DNA of 64,000 nucleotides from NCBI RefSeq assembly GCF_000282095.2, contig NZ_AKKC02000001.1, positions 1 to 64,000 on the forward strand, given 5' to 3'. The first letter of the stretch is position 1, and the number at the start of each line of letters is the position of its first letter. The stretch is from Rhizobium sp. CF080. GTDB taxonomy: Bacteria > Pseudomonadota > Alphaproteobacteria > Rhizobiales > Rhizobiaceae. Position numbers and translations under genes: made by a program. This document shows, one piece after another, positions 27,749-35,457 of the stretch. Below the pieces are notes generated by a model. It searched no databases and was not told where the DNA came from. It was given only the letters and a program-made list of their open reading frames with translations.

Positions 27749-28180
27749 ATGGAAACGACGAAAAGCGGTTCGGCGGGCGAAGAGACCTCTCCCTCGCGAC
27801 TGATCGACGCGAGGATCAATGAGCTTGGCGATTGGCGGGGAGAGACCCTCGCCCGCGTCCGGTTTCTCATCAAGCAGGCCGAACCCGACGTGATCGAGGA
27901 ATGGAAGTGGCGAGGGGTTCCGGTCTGGGAGCTTGCCGGGATCATCTGCACCGGCGAGACCTACAAGAACGCGGTGAAATTGACTTTTGCCAAGGGCGCC
28001 TCGCTGGAGGATCCTGCCGGTCTCTTCAACTCCAGCCTCGACGGCAATACAAGGCGTGCCATCGATTTCCATGAAGGCGACAAGATCGACGAAGAGCCAC
28101 TGAAAGCGCTCATTCGCGCTGCCGTGGCGCTGAATTCCGCCCGCCCGGCCAGCTCTCGGAAGAAACTCAAAAGCGCCTGA
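27749..28180 (+). CDS. Second DUF1801 domain protein
   Basis: The 143-residue protein has a DUF1801 domain: IDARINELGDWRGETLARVRFLIKQAEPDVIEEWKWRGVPVWEL, TYKNAVKLTFAKGASLEDP and RAIDFHEGDKIDEEPLKALIRAAVAL. It is a diverged paralog of the gene before it. The ATG at 27749 has AGGAAGGGA upstream; an ATG at 27728 is also possible, and both are preceded by ACAACAACC. It is the last gene of the ArsR operon before an unrelated acyl-CoA dehydrogenase. Confidence 0.86.
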   Translation: METTKSGSAGEETSPSRLIDARINELGDWRGETLARVRFLIKQAEPDVIEEWKWRGVPVWELAGIICTGETYKNAVKLTFAKGASLEDPAGLFNSSLDGNTRRAIDFHEGDKIDEEPLKALIRAAVALNSARPASSRKKLKSA

Positions 28181-28371
28181 AAAGCCCCGGATAACCTGCC
28201 TTTCGACACCCTGATGAGGTGGCTCCGGTTGCCCGGCCCGCCGGGTCATCCACCGCTTCGCGACGGCGGCGATCCATGACGGGTTCTGACCCTAGTCCAT
28301 TTCCTGTACTTGCGGCTGCTCGTCGAGCGGCCAACAATCCGCCCATTCTCAACAGATGGGAGGAGAAAACC

Positions 28372-29526
28372 ATGACAGCAGCACCCGAATTCAAGCCCGC
28401 TCACACGGCTCATTCGAATGCGATCGACATTGTGAGATCGCTCGGACCGGTGTTTGCCGCTCGCGCCACGGAGGGCGATGACGGCGATACCTTCGTCGCC
28501 GAGAACTACCGCGACCTGCGCCAATCCGGCCTGGTCGAGGCCGGTGTTCCCGCCGATCTCGGCGGCGGCGGTGCGGAGGTTCGCGAGCTCTGCGACATGA
28601 TCAGGGAGCTTGCGCATCATTGCGGATCGACGGCGCTCGCCTTTTCGATGCATACGCATCAGGTGGCGATCCCCGCCTGGCGCTGGACGCATCAGAAGGC
28701 GGCACCGGTGATGCCGCTTCTCAAACGCGTGGCGGCAGAGCGGATCATCCTGCTTTCAAGCGGCGGCTCGGACTGGATCGAAGGGTCGGGCAAGGCCGAG
28801 AAGGTCGACGGCGGCTACCGGATCACCGGCCGCAAGATCTTCACCTCCGGTTCGCCGATGGGCGACGTCCTGATGACCGGCGCGGTGCTCGAGGAACCGG
28901 ACGGGCCGAAGGTTCTGCATTTCGGCCTGCCGATGAAATCGCCGCATGTCAAAGTTCTCGACACCTGGAAGGTGATGGGGATGCGCGGCACCGGATCGAA
29001 CGACGTGATGGTCGAGGGCCATGTGGTGCCGGAAGAGGCGGTGGCGCTGAAGCGCAACCAGGGCGAATGGCACATGCTGTTCCATATCATCTCGATGATC
29101 GCCTTCCCGCTGATCTACTCGGCCTATCTCGGCGTCGCGGAAAGCGCCCGCGATATCGCGATCGAGCTGGCCAAACGGAAGGAGCCGGATGCCCATGTGA
29201 TCCAGCTCGCCGGGCGGATGGAGACCGAGCTCAGGGCTGCGCAATATGCCCATGCCGCCATGATCGCGACGGCCGAGCGCGGTGAACCTTCGCCGGCCAC
29301 GACCAACGAGATCATGATCGGCCGTTCGCTGGTCGCCCGCCACGCGATCGCCGCCACGGAACTCGCCATGGAAACGGCAGGCGGCGCGGCCTTCTATCGG
29401 AACAAGGGCCTCGAACGCCGGTTCCGCGATGTCCAGGGCGCTCGTTATCATCCGATGAGGACCGGCCCACAGCAGGAATTTGCGGGCCGCATCGCGCTCG
29501 GTCTCGACACGCTCAAGATCTATTGA
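28372..29526 (+). CDS. Acyl-CoA dehydrogenase family protein
   Basis: The 384-residue flavoprotein has the ACAD layout: an N-terminal helical domain (LRQSGLVEAGVPADLGGGGAEVRELCDMI), a middle beta domain (ILLSSGGSDWIEGSGKAEKVDGGYRITGRKIFTSG, LDTWKVMGMRGTGSNDVMVEG) and a C-terminal helical domain (AIAATELAMETAGGAAFYRNKGLERRFRDVQGARYHPM). The middle domain suggests a short/medium-chain or DszC-like monooxygenase-type member, so the substrate is uncertain. A GGGAGGAG site precedes the ATG. Confidence 0.88.
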   Translation: MTAAPEFKPAHTAHSNAIDIVRSLGPVFAARATEGDDGDTFVAENYRDLRQSGLVEAGVPADLGGGGAEVRELCDMIRELAHHCGSTALAFSMHTHQVAIPAWRWTHQKAAPVMPLLKRVAAERIILLSSGGSDWIEGSGKAEKVDGGYRITGRKIFTSGSPMGDVLMTGAVLEEPDGPKVLHFGLPMKSPHVKVLDTWKVMGMRGTGSNDVMVEGHVVPEEAVALKRNQGEWHMLFHIISMIAFPLIYSAYLGVAESARDIAIELAKRKEPDAHVIQLAGRMETELRAAQYAHAAMIATAERGEPSPATTNEIMIGRSLVARHAIAATELAMETAGGAAFYRNKGLERRFRDVQGARYHPMRTGPQQEFAGRIALGLDTLKIY

Positions 29527-29679
29527 GACCGGAAAACTAGAGATAATGACGGGCAAAAACTTGTAAAAACCGTCGTTTGTCATGGGAAGGAAGCGAAAGA
29601 GGCGATTTCATCGCGAGACAGTAATTCCGGAAATATGAAAATGCATGTTTCGAGTTGACGACATCGTGATCTTACCCCC

Positions 29680-29757
29680 TAATTCCCAGGGGTTTCTGAA
29701 TGCGCCCCATAAACTGCACCCCGCCTTTCGATCCACCGGAAGGCGGGTTTTCTTTTT
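29680..29757 (+). ncRNA. Candidate small RNA ending in a strong terminator
   Basis: A TTGACG element (29655-29660) lies 19 bases before TAATTC, a weak -10. Downstream there is a short CCCCT/AGGGG stem (29676-29692), then a perfect eight-pair terminator with a T-rich tail. No open frame of useful length lies inside. It may instead be the trailer of the acyl-CoA dehydrogenase mRNA, which ends 194 bases before the terminator. Confidence 0.3.
29720..29757 (+). terminator. Rho-independent terminator (plus strand)
   Basis: CCCGCCTT (29720-29727) pairs with AAGGCGGG (29740-29747) and is followed by TTTTCTTTTT. It protects the convergent metallopeptidase gene from plus-strand read-through. Confidence 0.9.
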
Positions 29758-29770
29758 CTGGCGGACGCTC

Positions 29771-30838
29771 CTATCCGCTGTGGGCGTGGATCAGCCGGTG
29801 AATATATTCCAGCTTGACCATGACCGCCTGCGACAGGACGAAGGGATAGAGGTCCGGCTGGCCCATCGAGCGGTGGATGCTGTTGAGCGCCATGCTGAAC
29901 GGCACCCAGGCTGCGACGAGCTGTTCCGCATCCCGCGCCGCATAGGGATTGAACGCCACTTCCGCCGCCATTTCCGCATGGCCGCGCGGTTCGATCACCA
30001 TGCCATAGGCGCGGGCGGTCTCCAGCGTGTCGACAATATGCAGATAGTGGGCGAAACACTCGGCGAAATCTTCCCACGGGTGGGTGCTGGCATAGGTGCT
30101 GATATAGAAATCCTGCCAGTTGGGCGGCGGGCCCAGCTCATAATTCCTCTGCAGTGCCGCACCGTAGTCGACCGTCTCGTCACCGAAGACGGCACGGAAC
30201 TCGTCCAGCCTGCCGCCGTTGCGCACCAGCTTGTCCCAGACGTAGTGCCCGGTTTCATGACGAAAGTGCCCGAGCATGGTGCGATAGGGCTCGTTCATCG
30301 AGACGCGTACCTGCTCGCGGGTCGCATCGTCGGCTTCGGCGGCGCGGATTGCGATCAGGCCGTCCTCGTGACCGGTCATGGCCGGCACGATGGTGCCGTC
30401 CGGCTGCACCTCGTCGATGAGGAAGTCGAAAACGAGGCCACCCTGCGGATCCTCGATGCGGTTGGTGCGCGGCAGGTTCAAGCGCAGCAGCGAATAGAAC
30501 AGATGCCGCTGGGCCTGGCTGATGCGGCGCCACTGGTTGAGGCCGGCCTCGGTCGAGGCATCCGGCACCAGCCGGTTATGCCGGCAGGCGGGGCAGAAAG
30601 GGTGCGGATCGTCGGCGATCACCGTCCAATTGCAGATATCCATGCCGGTATTGGCGCAAAGCCTGATTCTGTGGTCCGGCCTTGCGACGAGATGCCAGGT
30701 GCCACCTGCGGCATCCTCCTCCAGGGCATGCATGGCGAGCATTTCCGGCACGAAAGCGAGCCGGTGGCCGCAGTTCACGCAGGAGCGGTTGTCGAAATGG
30801 ATGGTCTGGCCGCAATGATCGCAGTCGTAGAGACGCAT
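29771..30838 (-). CDS. Zinc-binding metallopeptidase-like protein (Peptidase_Mx type)
   Basis: The 355-residue protein has two N-terminal zinc-ribbon-like Cys pairs (CDHCGQTIHFDNRSCVNCG, then CNWTVIADDPHPFCPAC), and a putative peptidase part with HFRHETGHYVWDKLV and HPWEDFAECFAHYLHIVDTLET, where HETGH is a zinc-protease motif. It matches the family annotated as putative zinc-binding metallopeptidases, without known substrate. It is transcribed away from CsbD and ends 13 bases past the plus-strand terminator. Confidence 0.88.
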   Translation of the reverse strand: MRLYDCDHCGQTIHFDNRSCVNCGHRLAFVPEMLAMHALEEDAAGGTWHLVARPDHRIRLCANTGMDICNWTVIADDPHPFCPACRHNRLVPDASTEAGLNQWRRISQAQRHLFYSLLRLNLPRTNRIEDPQGGLVFDFLIDEVQPDGTIVPAMTGHEDGLIAIRAAEADDATREQVRVSMNEPYRTMLGHFRHETGHYVWDKLVRNGGRLDEFRAVFGDETVDYGAALQRNYELGPPPNWQDFYISTYASTHPWEDFAECFAHYLHIVDTLETARAYGMVIEPRGHAEMAAEVAFNPYAARDAEQLVAAWVPFSMALNSIHRSMGQPDLYPFVLSQAVMVKLEYIHRLIHAHSG

Positions 30839-30874
30839 GGAGGATCCGTTGGATTGAGTGAGGCGAATACAGAA

Positions 30875-30904
30875 AACCTGCTCCAGCCGAAGCCGGAACA
30901 GGTT
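30875..30904 (-). terminator. Rho-independent terminator after csbD-like gene
   Basis: On the minus strand AACCTGTTCCGGC-TTCG-GCTGGAGCAGGTT forms a 13-pair stem (two G-T pairs) closed by a TTCG tetraloop and followed by TTCTG. It separates CsbD from the metallopeptidase gene on the same strand. Confidence 0.8.
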
Positions 30905-30930
30905 CGAACTCTAAGGGTGGAACGTGACCG

Positions 30931-31125
30931 TTACATCCGGTCGACAACGCTCTTTGCGGCATCCTTGACCTTGCCCTTGGCCTGCTGCGCATGGCCCTTG
31001 GCTTCCTGGCCCGCACCCTTTGCCTTGAGCTTCGGATTGTCGGTCATATCGCCGGCCGCCTGCTTGACCTTACCTGCCACTTCGTTTGCCTTGCCGGCCA
31101 TCTTGTCACTGGTGCTGCCCATCAT
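30931..31125 (-). CDS. CsbD-family stress protein
   Basis: The 64-residue protein is rich in Lys and Ala with the CsbD pattern SDKMAGKANEVAGKVKQAAGDMTDNPKLKAKGAGQEAKGHAQQAKGKVKDAAKS. CsbD-like proteins are small, charged, often induced by general stress and have no known activity. GAAGGAGAAG precedes the ATG. A 13-pair terminator follows the gene, so it is a single-gene unit. Confidence 0.92.
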   Translation of the reverse strand: MMGSTSDKMAGKANEVAGKVKQAAGDMTDNPKLKAKGAGQEAKGHAQQAKGKVKDAAKSVVDRM

Positions 31126-31214
31126 GCTTCTCCTTCACGAGGACGTCCATCGTCCTGCTGGGAAAAGAACTCCGGGCTGGAGGCTTCGTTCCGGGATTTT
31201 TCAAAATTTAAAAG

Positions 31215-31820
31215 TCAGGCGTGGCCGGCTTCGCTGGAGAGCATTTCCGGGCTGACGCCGAGCAGCGCCAGGGCGCGTTCGTATTTGCCTTCCAGCGCCC
31301 GGTCGAAGATCAACTCCTCGCTGGCAGGGCAATTCAGCCAGCCGTTGTTGCCGATCTCCAGTTCTAGCTGGCCGGGGCCCCAGCCCGCATAACCGAGCAG
31401 CATGGTGGCCCGCGCCGGCCCCCGCCCGTCGCAGATGGCACGGACGATATCGAGCGTGGCGGTAAGCGAGATGTCGTCGCTGACGGGAATGGAAGATTCG
31501 CTCACAAAATCGTCCGAATGCAGCACGAAGCCGCGGCCTGTCTCGACCGGACCGCCGGAGAGGATCGGAAAATCACGGGTTTGCACCGGCAGCATGATCG
31601 CATCCGCCTGATCCATGAGTTTCAGGTGCAGGAGAACGTCCGTGAACGAGATCTGCTGCGAGCGGTTGATGATGAAACCCATGGCGCCGGCCTGGGAATG
31701 AGCGCAGATATAGACGACAGCGCGGATGAAATTGCTGTCCTGCATGCCCGGCATGGCAATCAGGAATTGTCCGTCCAGGAAGCCCCGTTCGCTCTTGTCC
31801 CCGAGGGTCGAGAAAGCCAT
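31215..31820 (-). CDS. YqgE/AlgH family protein
   Basis: The 201-residue protein begins [62 protein letters not shown], the signature of the YqgE/AlgH (DUF179) family, and ends with the matching [30 protein letters not shown]. Its biochemical role is not known; AlgH affects alginate regulation in Pseudomonas. The start at 31820 has a GGAGGC site; an upstream ATG is less likely. It is divergent from the DsbD-like gene. Confidence 0.93.
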   Translation of the reverse strand: MAFSTLGDKSERGFLDGQFLIAMPGMQDSNFIRAVVYICAHSQAGAMGFIINRSQQISFTDVLLHLKLMDQADAIMLPVQTRDFPILSGGPVETGRGFVLHSDDFVSESSIPVSDDISLTATLDIVRAICDGRGPARATMLLGYAGWGPGQLELEIGNNGWLNCPASEELIFDRALEGKYERALALLGVSPEMLSSEAGHA

Positions 31821-31981
31821 GATGCCTCCAGCCTGCCTTCCCGCCCAGCCAACGGGCAGAAGAGCGTCAATTGCCATTCCATCAAGATGGGGCAGTCGGC
31901 CCGATCAATCAACCGAAAATGATCGGCTTGCGCAGGCTCGTGACTGGTTTGGACACGCCCAATCAGTTAAACGCTTGGGCA

Positions 31982-32839
31982 ATGAAGAGAATTTCGATGC
32001 CTAACATCCTGTCCCGGGCGCCGACCGCGCTCGCCGCCTGCATCACTGCGGGCGCGGCCTTGGGCGTTGCCTCCATCAGCTGTGCGGAGACCACGCCCTG
32101 GGCCAGCAACGAAGGCGGTCGGATGCGGATCGTGGCGATGCCGCCGGAGCCGGATGGCACGGTGCGCGGCGCGCTGCAGATCGAGCCGAAGGCCGGCTGG
32201 ATCACCTATTGGAAGGAACCCGGCGATGCCGGCATTCCACCGCAGATGGTGTTTTCCAAGGCAAGCGGCGTGACGCTGAGCAGCATGGGCTATCCCGTGC
32301 CGAAGCGGATCGACAACGGCAAACTGCGCGATATCGGCTACGACCATGCGGTCGCCCTGCCCTTCGAGCTGAAGATGGAAGATCCGGGCAAGCCTCTGAA
32401 CCTCGGTGCGTCGGCCTTTGTCGGCCTTTGCCGCAATATCTGCATTCCCTTCCAGGCGGAATTCTCACTGCAGCTCGGGGCGACCAAAGGCACGCCGGTC
32501 GAGGAGGCGATGATCCTCAACGCCGCAACCTCGAAGCTGCCGGAAGCGCCATCGGGCGATTTTGCCGTCACCCACTATGCGATGACCCACGGGCGCGACA
32601 AGCTGAGCCTGAAGCTGAAGCTGCCGTCGGGGACCCTGGCGCCGCCGCAGGTAATCGTCACCGGTCCGCAGGGCCATGTGCTCTTCGACGGCATCAACGG
32701 CCGCCGCGATGGCGAGGCCTACGCGCTCGACATGCCGGTCGGCAAACTGCCGAAGAACTACGACATCAAGGGCAAGCGCTGGGGCATCCTCGTGATCGCC
32801 GGCGATCGGGCCATGGAAACCTCGCTCGCCTTCGAGTGA
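31982..32839 (+). CDS. Periplasmic DsbD N-terminal-domain-like protein
   Basis: The 285-residue protein has an N-terminal signal sequence (to about residue 37) and a DsbD-alpha/DsbC-type Ig-like domain: MRIVAMPPEPDGTVRGALQIEPKAGWITYWKEPGDAGIPP, then VGLCRNICIPFQAEFSLQL with a CxxxC pair that could be redox-active. There is no transmembrane or thioredoxin domain, so unlike DsbD it is a stand-alone periplasmic domain. An ATG at 31997 with GAAGAGA upstream is an alternative start. A peroxiredoxin gene follows 140 bases later, and an AlgH gene is divergent. Confidence 0.78.
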   Translation: MKRISMPNILSRAPTALAACITAGAALGVASISCAETTPWASNEGGRMRIVAMPPEPDGTVRGALQIEPKAGWITYWKEPGDAGIPPQMVFSKASGVTLSSMGYPVPKRIDNGKLRDIGYDHAVALPFELKMEDPGKPLNLGASAFVGLCRNICIPFQAEFSLQLGATKGTPVEEAMILNAATSKLPEAPSGDFAVTHYAMTHGRDKLSLKLKLPSGTLAPPQVIVTGPQGHVLFDGINGRRDGEAYALDMPVGKLPKNYDIKGKRWGILVIAGDRAMETSLAFE

Positions 32840-32979
32840 CGGCCCTTCCTGTCGATGAGACCGGAGCTTGCGGCCCGTTGCATTGCCGTCCCTCTCCCTT
32901 GTCTTGCGTCAAGTCCGCTCTATAGTGCGCCGCGAATGGCGGGCCTGAGACAAGCGCTCGCCCAACCGAGGAGAACCCC

Positions 32980-33465
32980 ATGACGATTGCCATCGGCGAT
33001 AAACTTCCCACCGCCAAGTTCAAGGAAAAGACCGCGGACGGTCCGGTGGAAATCACCACCGAACAGCTTTTCGACGGCAAGAAGGTCGTGCTTTTCGCGG
33101 TGCCTGGCGCATTCACGCCCACCTGCACGCTGAACCACCTGCCGGGCTATCTCGAAAACCGCGACGCGATCCTCTCCAGAGGAGTCGACGACATCGCCGT
33201 TCTCGCCGTCAACGACTGGCATGTGATGGGCGCCTGGGCGACCCAGACCGGCGGCCTCGGCAAGATCCACTTCCTCGCCGACTGGGACGGCGCTTTCACC
33301 AAGGCGCTCGGCCTCGACGCCGACCTTTCCGCAGGCGGCCTCGGCGTGCGCTCCAAGCGTTATTCGATGCTGGTCGAAAACGGCGTCGTCAAGTCGCTCA
33401 ACGTCGAGGAAAGCCCCGGCCAGGCCACCGTCTCCGGCGCCGCCGCGATGCTCGAACAGCTCTGA
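32980..33465 (+). CDS. Peroxiredoxin (Prx5/AhpC-TSA type)
   Basis: The 161-residue protein has the peroxidatic Cys in PGAFTPTCTLNHLPGYLE (Cys at about residue 48) and the Prx5 features FLADWDGAFTKALGLDADLSAGGLGVRSKRYSMLV. It reduces hydroperoxides in the cytoplasm with glutathione or thioredoxin as likely donors. A GAGGAGAA site precedes the ATG and a good terminator follows 28 bases after the stop, so it is monocistronic. Confidence 0.94.
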   Translation: MTIAIGDKLPTAKFKEKTADGPVEITTEQLFDGKKVVLFAVPGAFTPTCTLNHLPGYLENRDAILSRGVDDIAVLAVNDWHVMGAWATQTGGLGKIHFLADWDGAFTKALGLDADLSAGGLGVRSKRYSMLVENGVVKSLNVEESPGQATVSGAAAMLEQL

Positions 33466-33487
33466 GGCAGAGTTTGTATTCCGATTG

Positions 33488-33520
33488 AAAAGGGCGCCGG
33501 ATGGCGCCTTTTTTTGTTTT
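33488..33520 (+). terminator. Rho-independent terminator after peroxiredoxin gene
   Basis: AAGGGCGCC-GGAT-GGCGCCTT followed by TTTTTTGTTTT; stem 33493-33498 with 33503-33508, extended by flanking A-T pairs. Confidence 0.88.
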
Positions 33521-33610
33521 CCGGAGAGGAATTAGATAAGAGCCAAGCCTCACCGGCACCTTTTCCCTCGGGCAACGGACTTTCTCTTTCGCCCTCTTTT
33601 TGCCATAATT

Positions 33611-33643
33611 GTTATAACATAACGCGTAATGTTATTACATAAG
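33611..33643. promoter_or_regulatory. Tandem Zur-like operators before the zinc transporter
   Basis: GTTATAACATAAC (33611-33623) is a perfect GTTAT-N3-ATAAC palindrome very close to the alphaproteobacterial Zur box core GTTATAWTATAAC. A second, weaker copy ATGTTATTACATAA lies at 33629-33642. They end 12 bases before the first ORF of the zinc operon, so Zur with zinc would block transcription. Confidence 0.75.
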
Positions 33644-33654
33644 CGGCGAGCCGA

Positions 33655-33777
33655 ATGGCACATCCCTACCTCTCTCCAGGCCTGATCGGCCGTTCGGCCT
33701 TTGGCCGCCTGGTCTATGTGGCGATGCTCCTCGGCCTGCTGTGGTTGGCGATCCAGTGGGCGGTGATGTTGCCGTGA
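33655..33777 (+). CDS. 40-residue membrane ORF coupled to the zinc ABC operon
   Basis: The ATG at 33655 opens a 40-codon frame: a polar N-terminus (MAHPYLSPGLIGRSAFGR) and one transmembrane helix (LVYVAMLLGLLWLAIQWAVMLP). Its TGA overlaps the GTG start of aztA (GTGA), so translation of aztA very likely depends on it. It lies just after the Zur-like boxes, hence is the first gene of the operon. No family is recognised; it could be a transporter accessory peptide or a leader ORF. Confidence 0.6.
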   Translation: MAHPYLSPGLIGRSAFGRLVYVAMLLGLLWLAIQWAVMLP

Positions 33778-34571
33778 GCGCGCTCCTCACGCTCGACAAC
33801 CTGACGGTCACCTACGACCGCCATCCTGCAGTCCATCACGTATCGGGTTTCTTCCGGGCCGGCAGCCTGACCGCGATTGCCGGGCCGAACGGGGCCGGCA
33901 AGTCGACGCTGATGAAGGCGATCATGGGGGAGTTGCGGCCGGCGAAGGGACGGGTGCAACATCAACTCGTCCGCAGCGATTTCGGCTATCTGCCGCAGGC
34001 GGCGGATATCAACCGGCGCTTTCCGATCTCGGTCCTCGATACCGTCCTGCTCGGCGCATGGCGGCATACGGGAGCCTTCAAGGCCAACGGGCCTAAGGAA
34101 TACGCCCAAGCAGCCGAGGCGCTCTCCGCCGTCGGCCTCGGCGGCTTCGAGCGGCGGCCCATCGGGTCGCTGTCGGCCGGGCAGTTCCAGCGGGTGCTGT
34201 TTGCGCGCCTCCTGCTCCAGGATGCGAAAGTCATCCTGCTCGACGAACCGTTTACCGCGATCGACGCGCGCACCACGGAGGACCTACTCAACATCGTCGC
34301 GCATTGGCATGGCGAGGGCCGCACGGTGATCGCCGTGCTGCACGACCTCGAACAGGTACGGACGCATTTTCCCGAGACGCTGCTGCTCGCCCGCGAATGC
34401 ATCGCCTGGGGGCCGACAGCAGACGTGATGTCGGTCGGCAATCTTTTAAAGGCGCGGATGATGGCCGAGCACTGGGATGACGGCGCCGGGGTTTGCGAGC
34501 CGCCGGTCGCCGGCACCTCAATGAGCCAGCCCCCGCTTGGCAAACCCTCGATCGAGGAGCCTGCCGCATGA
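33774..34571 (+). CDS. aztA: Zinc ABC transporter ATP-binding protein (AztA-like)
   Basis: The 265-residue ATPase has Walker A GPNGAGKSTLM, Q-loop YLPQAADINRRFPISV, signature LSAGQFQRVLFARLL, Walker B VILLDEPFTAID and the switch His in IAVLHDLEQV. It is a metal-type ABC ATPase of the Znu/Mnt/Azt group. The GTG start at 33774 was chosen because of its overlap with the preceding small ORF; the family start VSALLTLDNLTVTY fits. Permease and binding protein follow directly. The azt name rests on gene order and on the zinc-type binding protein, so it is probable, not certain. Confidence 0.88.
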   Translation: MSALLTLDNLTVTYDRHPAVHHVSGFFRAGSLTAIAGPNGAGKSTLMKAIMGELRPAKGRVQHQLVRSDFGYLPQAADINRRFPISVLDTVLLGAWRHTGAFKANGPKEYAQAAEALSAVGLGGFERRPIGSLSAGQFQRVLFARLLLQDAKVILLDEPFTAIDARTTEDLLNIVAHWHGEGRTVIAVLHDLEQVRTHFPETLLLARECIAWGPTADVMSVGNLLKARMMAEHWDDGAGVCEPPVAGTSMSQPPLGKPSIEEPAA

Positions 34572-35440
34572 GTGCCTACGATCTCCTCATCGCGCCATTT
34601 GCCGATTACGGTTTCATGCGCCGGGCGCTGGTCGCCTGCCTCTGCCTGGCGCTCGGCTCAGGTCCGATCGGCGTCTTCCTGATGCTGCGGCGCATGAGCC
34701 TGATGGGCGATGCGATGAGCCATGCGGTTCTGCCGGGCGCGGCGATCGGTTATCTCGTCGCCGGCTCGCTGTCGCTGACGGCGATGGGGATCGGCGGACT
34801 TATTGCAGGACTTTCCGTGGCACTGCTTTCCGGCGCGGTGAGCCGTTCCACGGTGCTGCAGGAAGACGCGAGCTTTGCGAGCTTCTACCTCACGTCGCTG
34901 GCCTTGGGCGTGCTGATCGTGTCGCTGCGCGGCTCGAATATCGATCTGCTGCACGTGCTGTTCGGCACCATTCTCGCCATCGACGGCCCGGCGCTCGCCC
35001 TTATCGGCGGCATCACGTCGATGACGCTGGTGATCCTCGCCATCATCTACCGGCCGTTGGTGGCGGAATGTTTCGACCCAGGTTTCCTGCGCACCGTCGG
35101 CGGCCGTGGGCCGGTCTATCACGCGTTGTTCCTGTTGCTCGTCGTGCTCAATATGGTCGCGAGCTTCCAGGCGCTCGGCACGCTGATGGCGGTCGGGCTG
35201 ATGATGCTGCCGGCGGCGATTGCGCAGCTCTGGGCCCGCGGCCTGACGGCAATGATGGCGCTTGCCGCCGCCACGGCCGCCGTCTCCGGTTATGCCGGGC
35301 TGATCGCCTCCTACCATCTCGAACTCGCCTCCGGCCCGACGATCATCATGACGGCGGCGGTGATCTACGGCTTTTCCATCCTTTTCTCGCCGTCCGGCTT
35401 CGCCCGGCGGCTCTTTCCCCGTCCGCATCTCGCGGGCTGA
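34568..35440 (+). CDS. aztB: Zinc ABC transporter permease (AztB-like)
   Basis: The 290-residue membrane protein has eight or nine hydrophobic helices and the ABC-3 permease pattern (GPIGVFLMLRRMSLMGDAMSHAVLPGAAIGYLV, LGVLIVSLRGSNIDLLHVLFGTILAIDGPAL, LGTLMAVGLMMLPAAIAQLWAR). It would carry zinc through the inner membrane with AztA. Its ATG overlaps the aztA TGA by four bases. It is followed by aztC after 17 bases. Confidence 0.9.
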   Translation: MSAYDLLIAPFADYGFMRRALVACLCLALGSGPIGVFLMLRRMSLMGDAMSHAVLPGAAIGYLVAGSLSLTAMGIGGLIAGLSVALLSGAVSRSTVLQEDASFASFYLTSLALGVLIVSLRGSNIDLLHVLFGTILAIDGPALALIGGITSMTLVILAIIYRPLVAECFDPGFLRTVGGRGPVYHALFLLLVVLNMVASFQALGTLMAVGLMMLPAAIAQLWARGLTAMMALAAATAAVSGYAGLIASYHLELASGPTIIMTAAVIYGFSILFSPSGFARRLFPRPHLAG

Positions 35441-35457
35441 CTTTCAGGAGAACTTCG

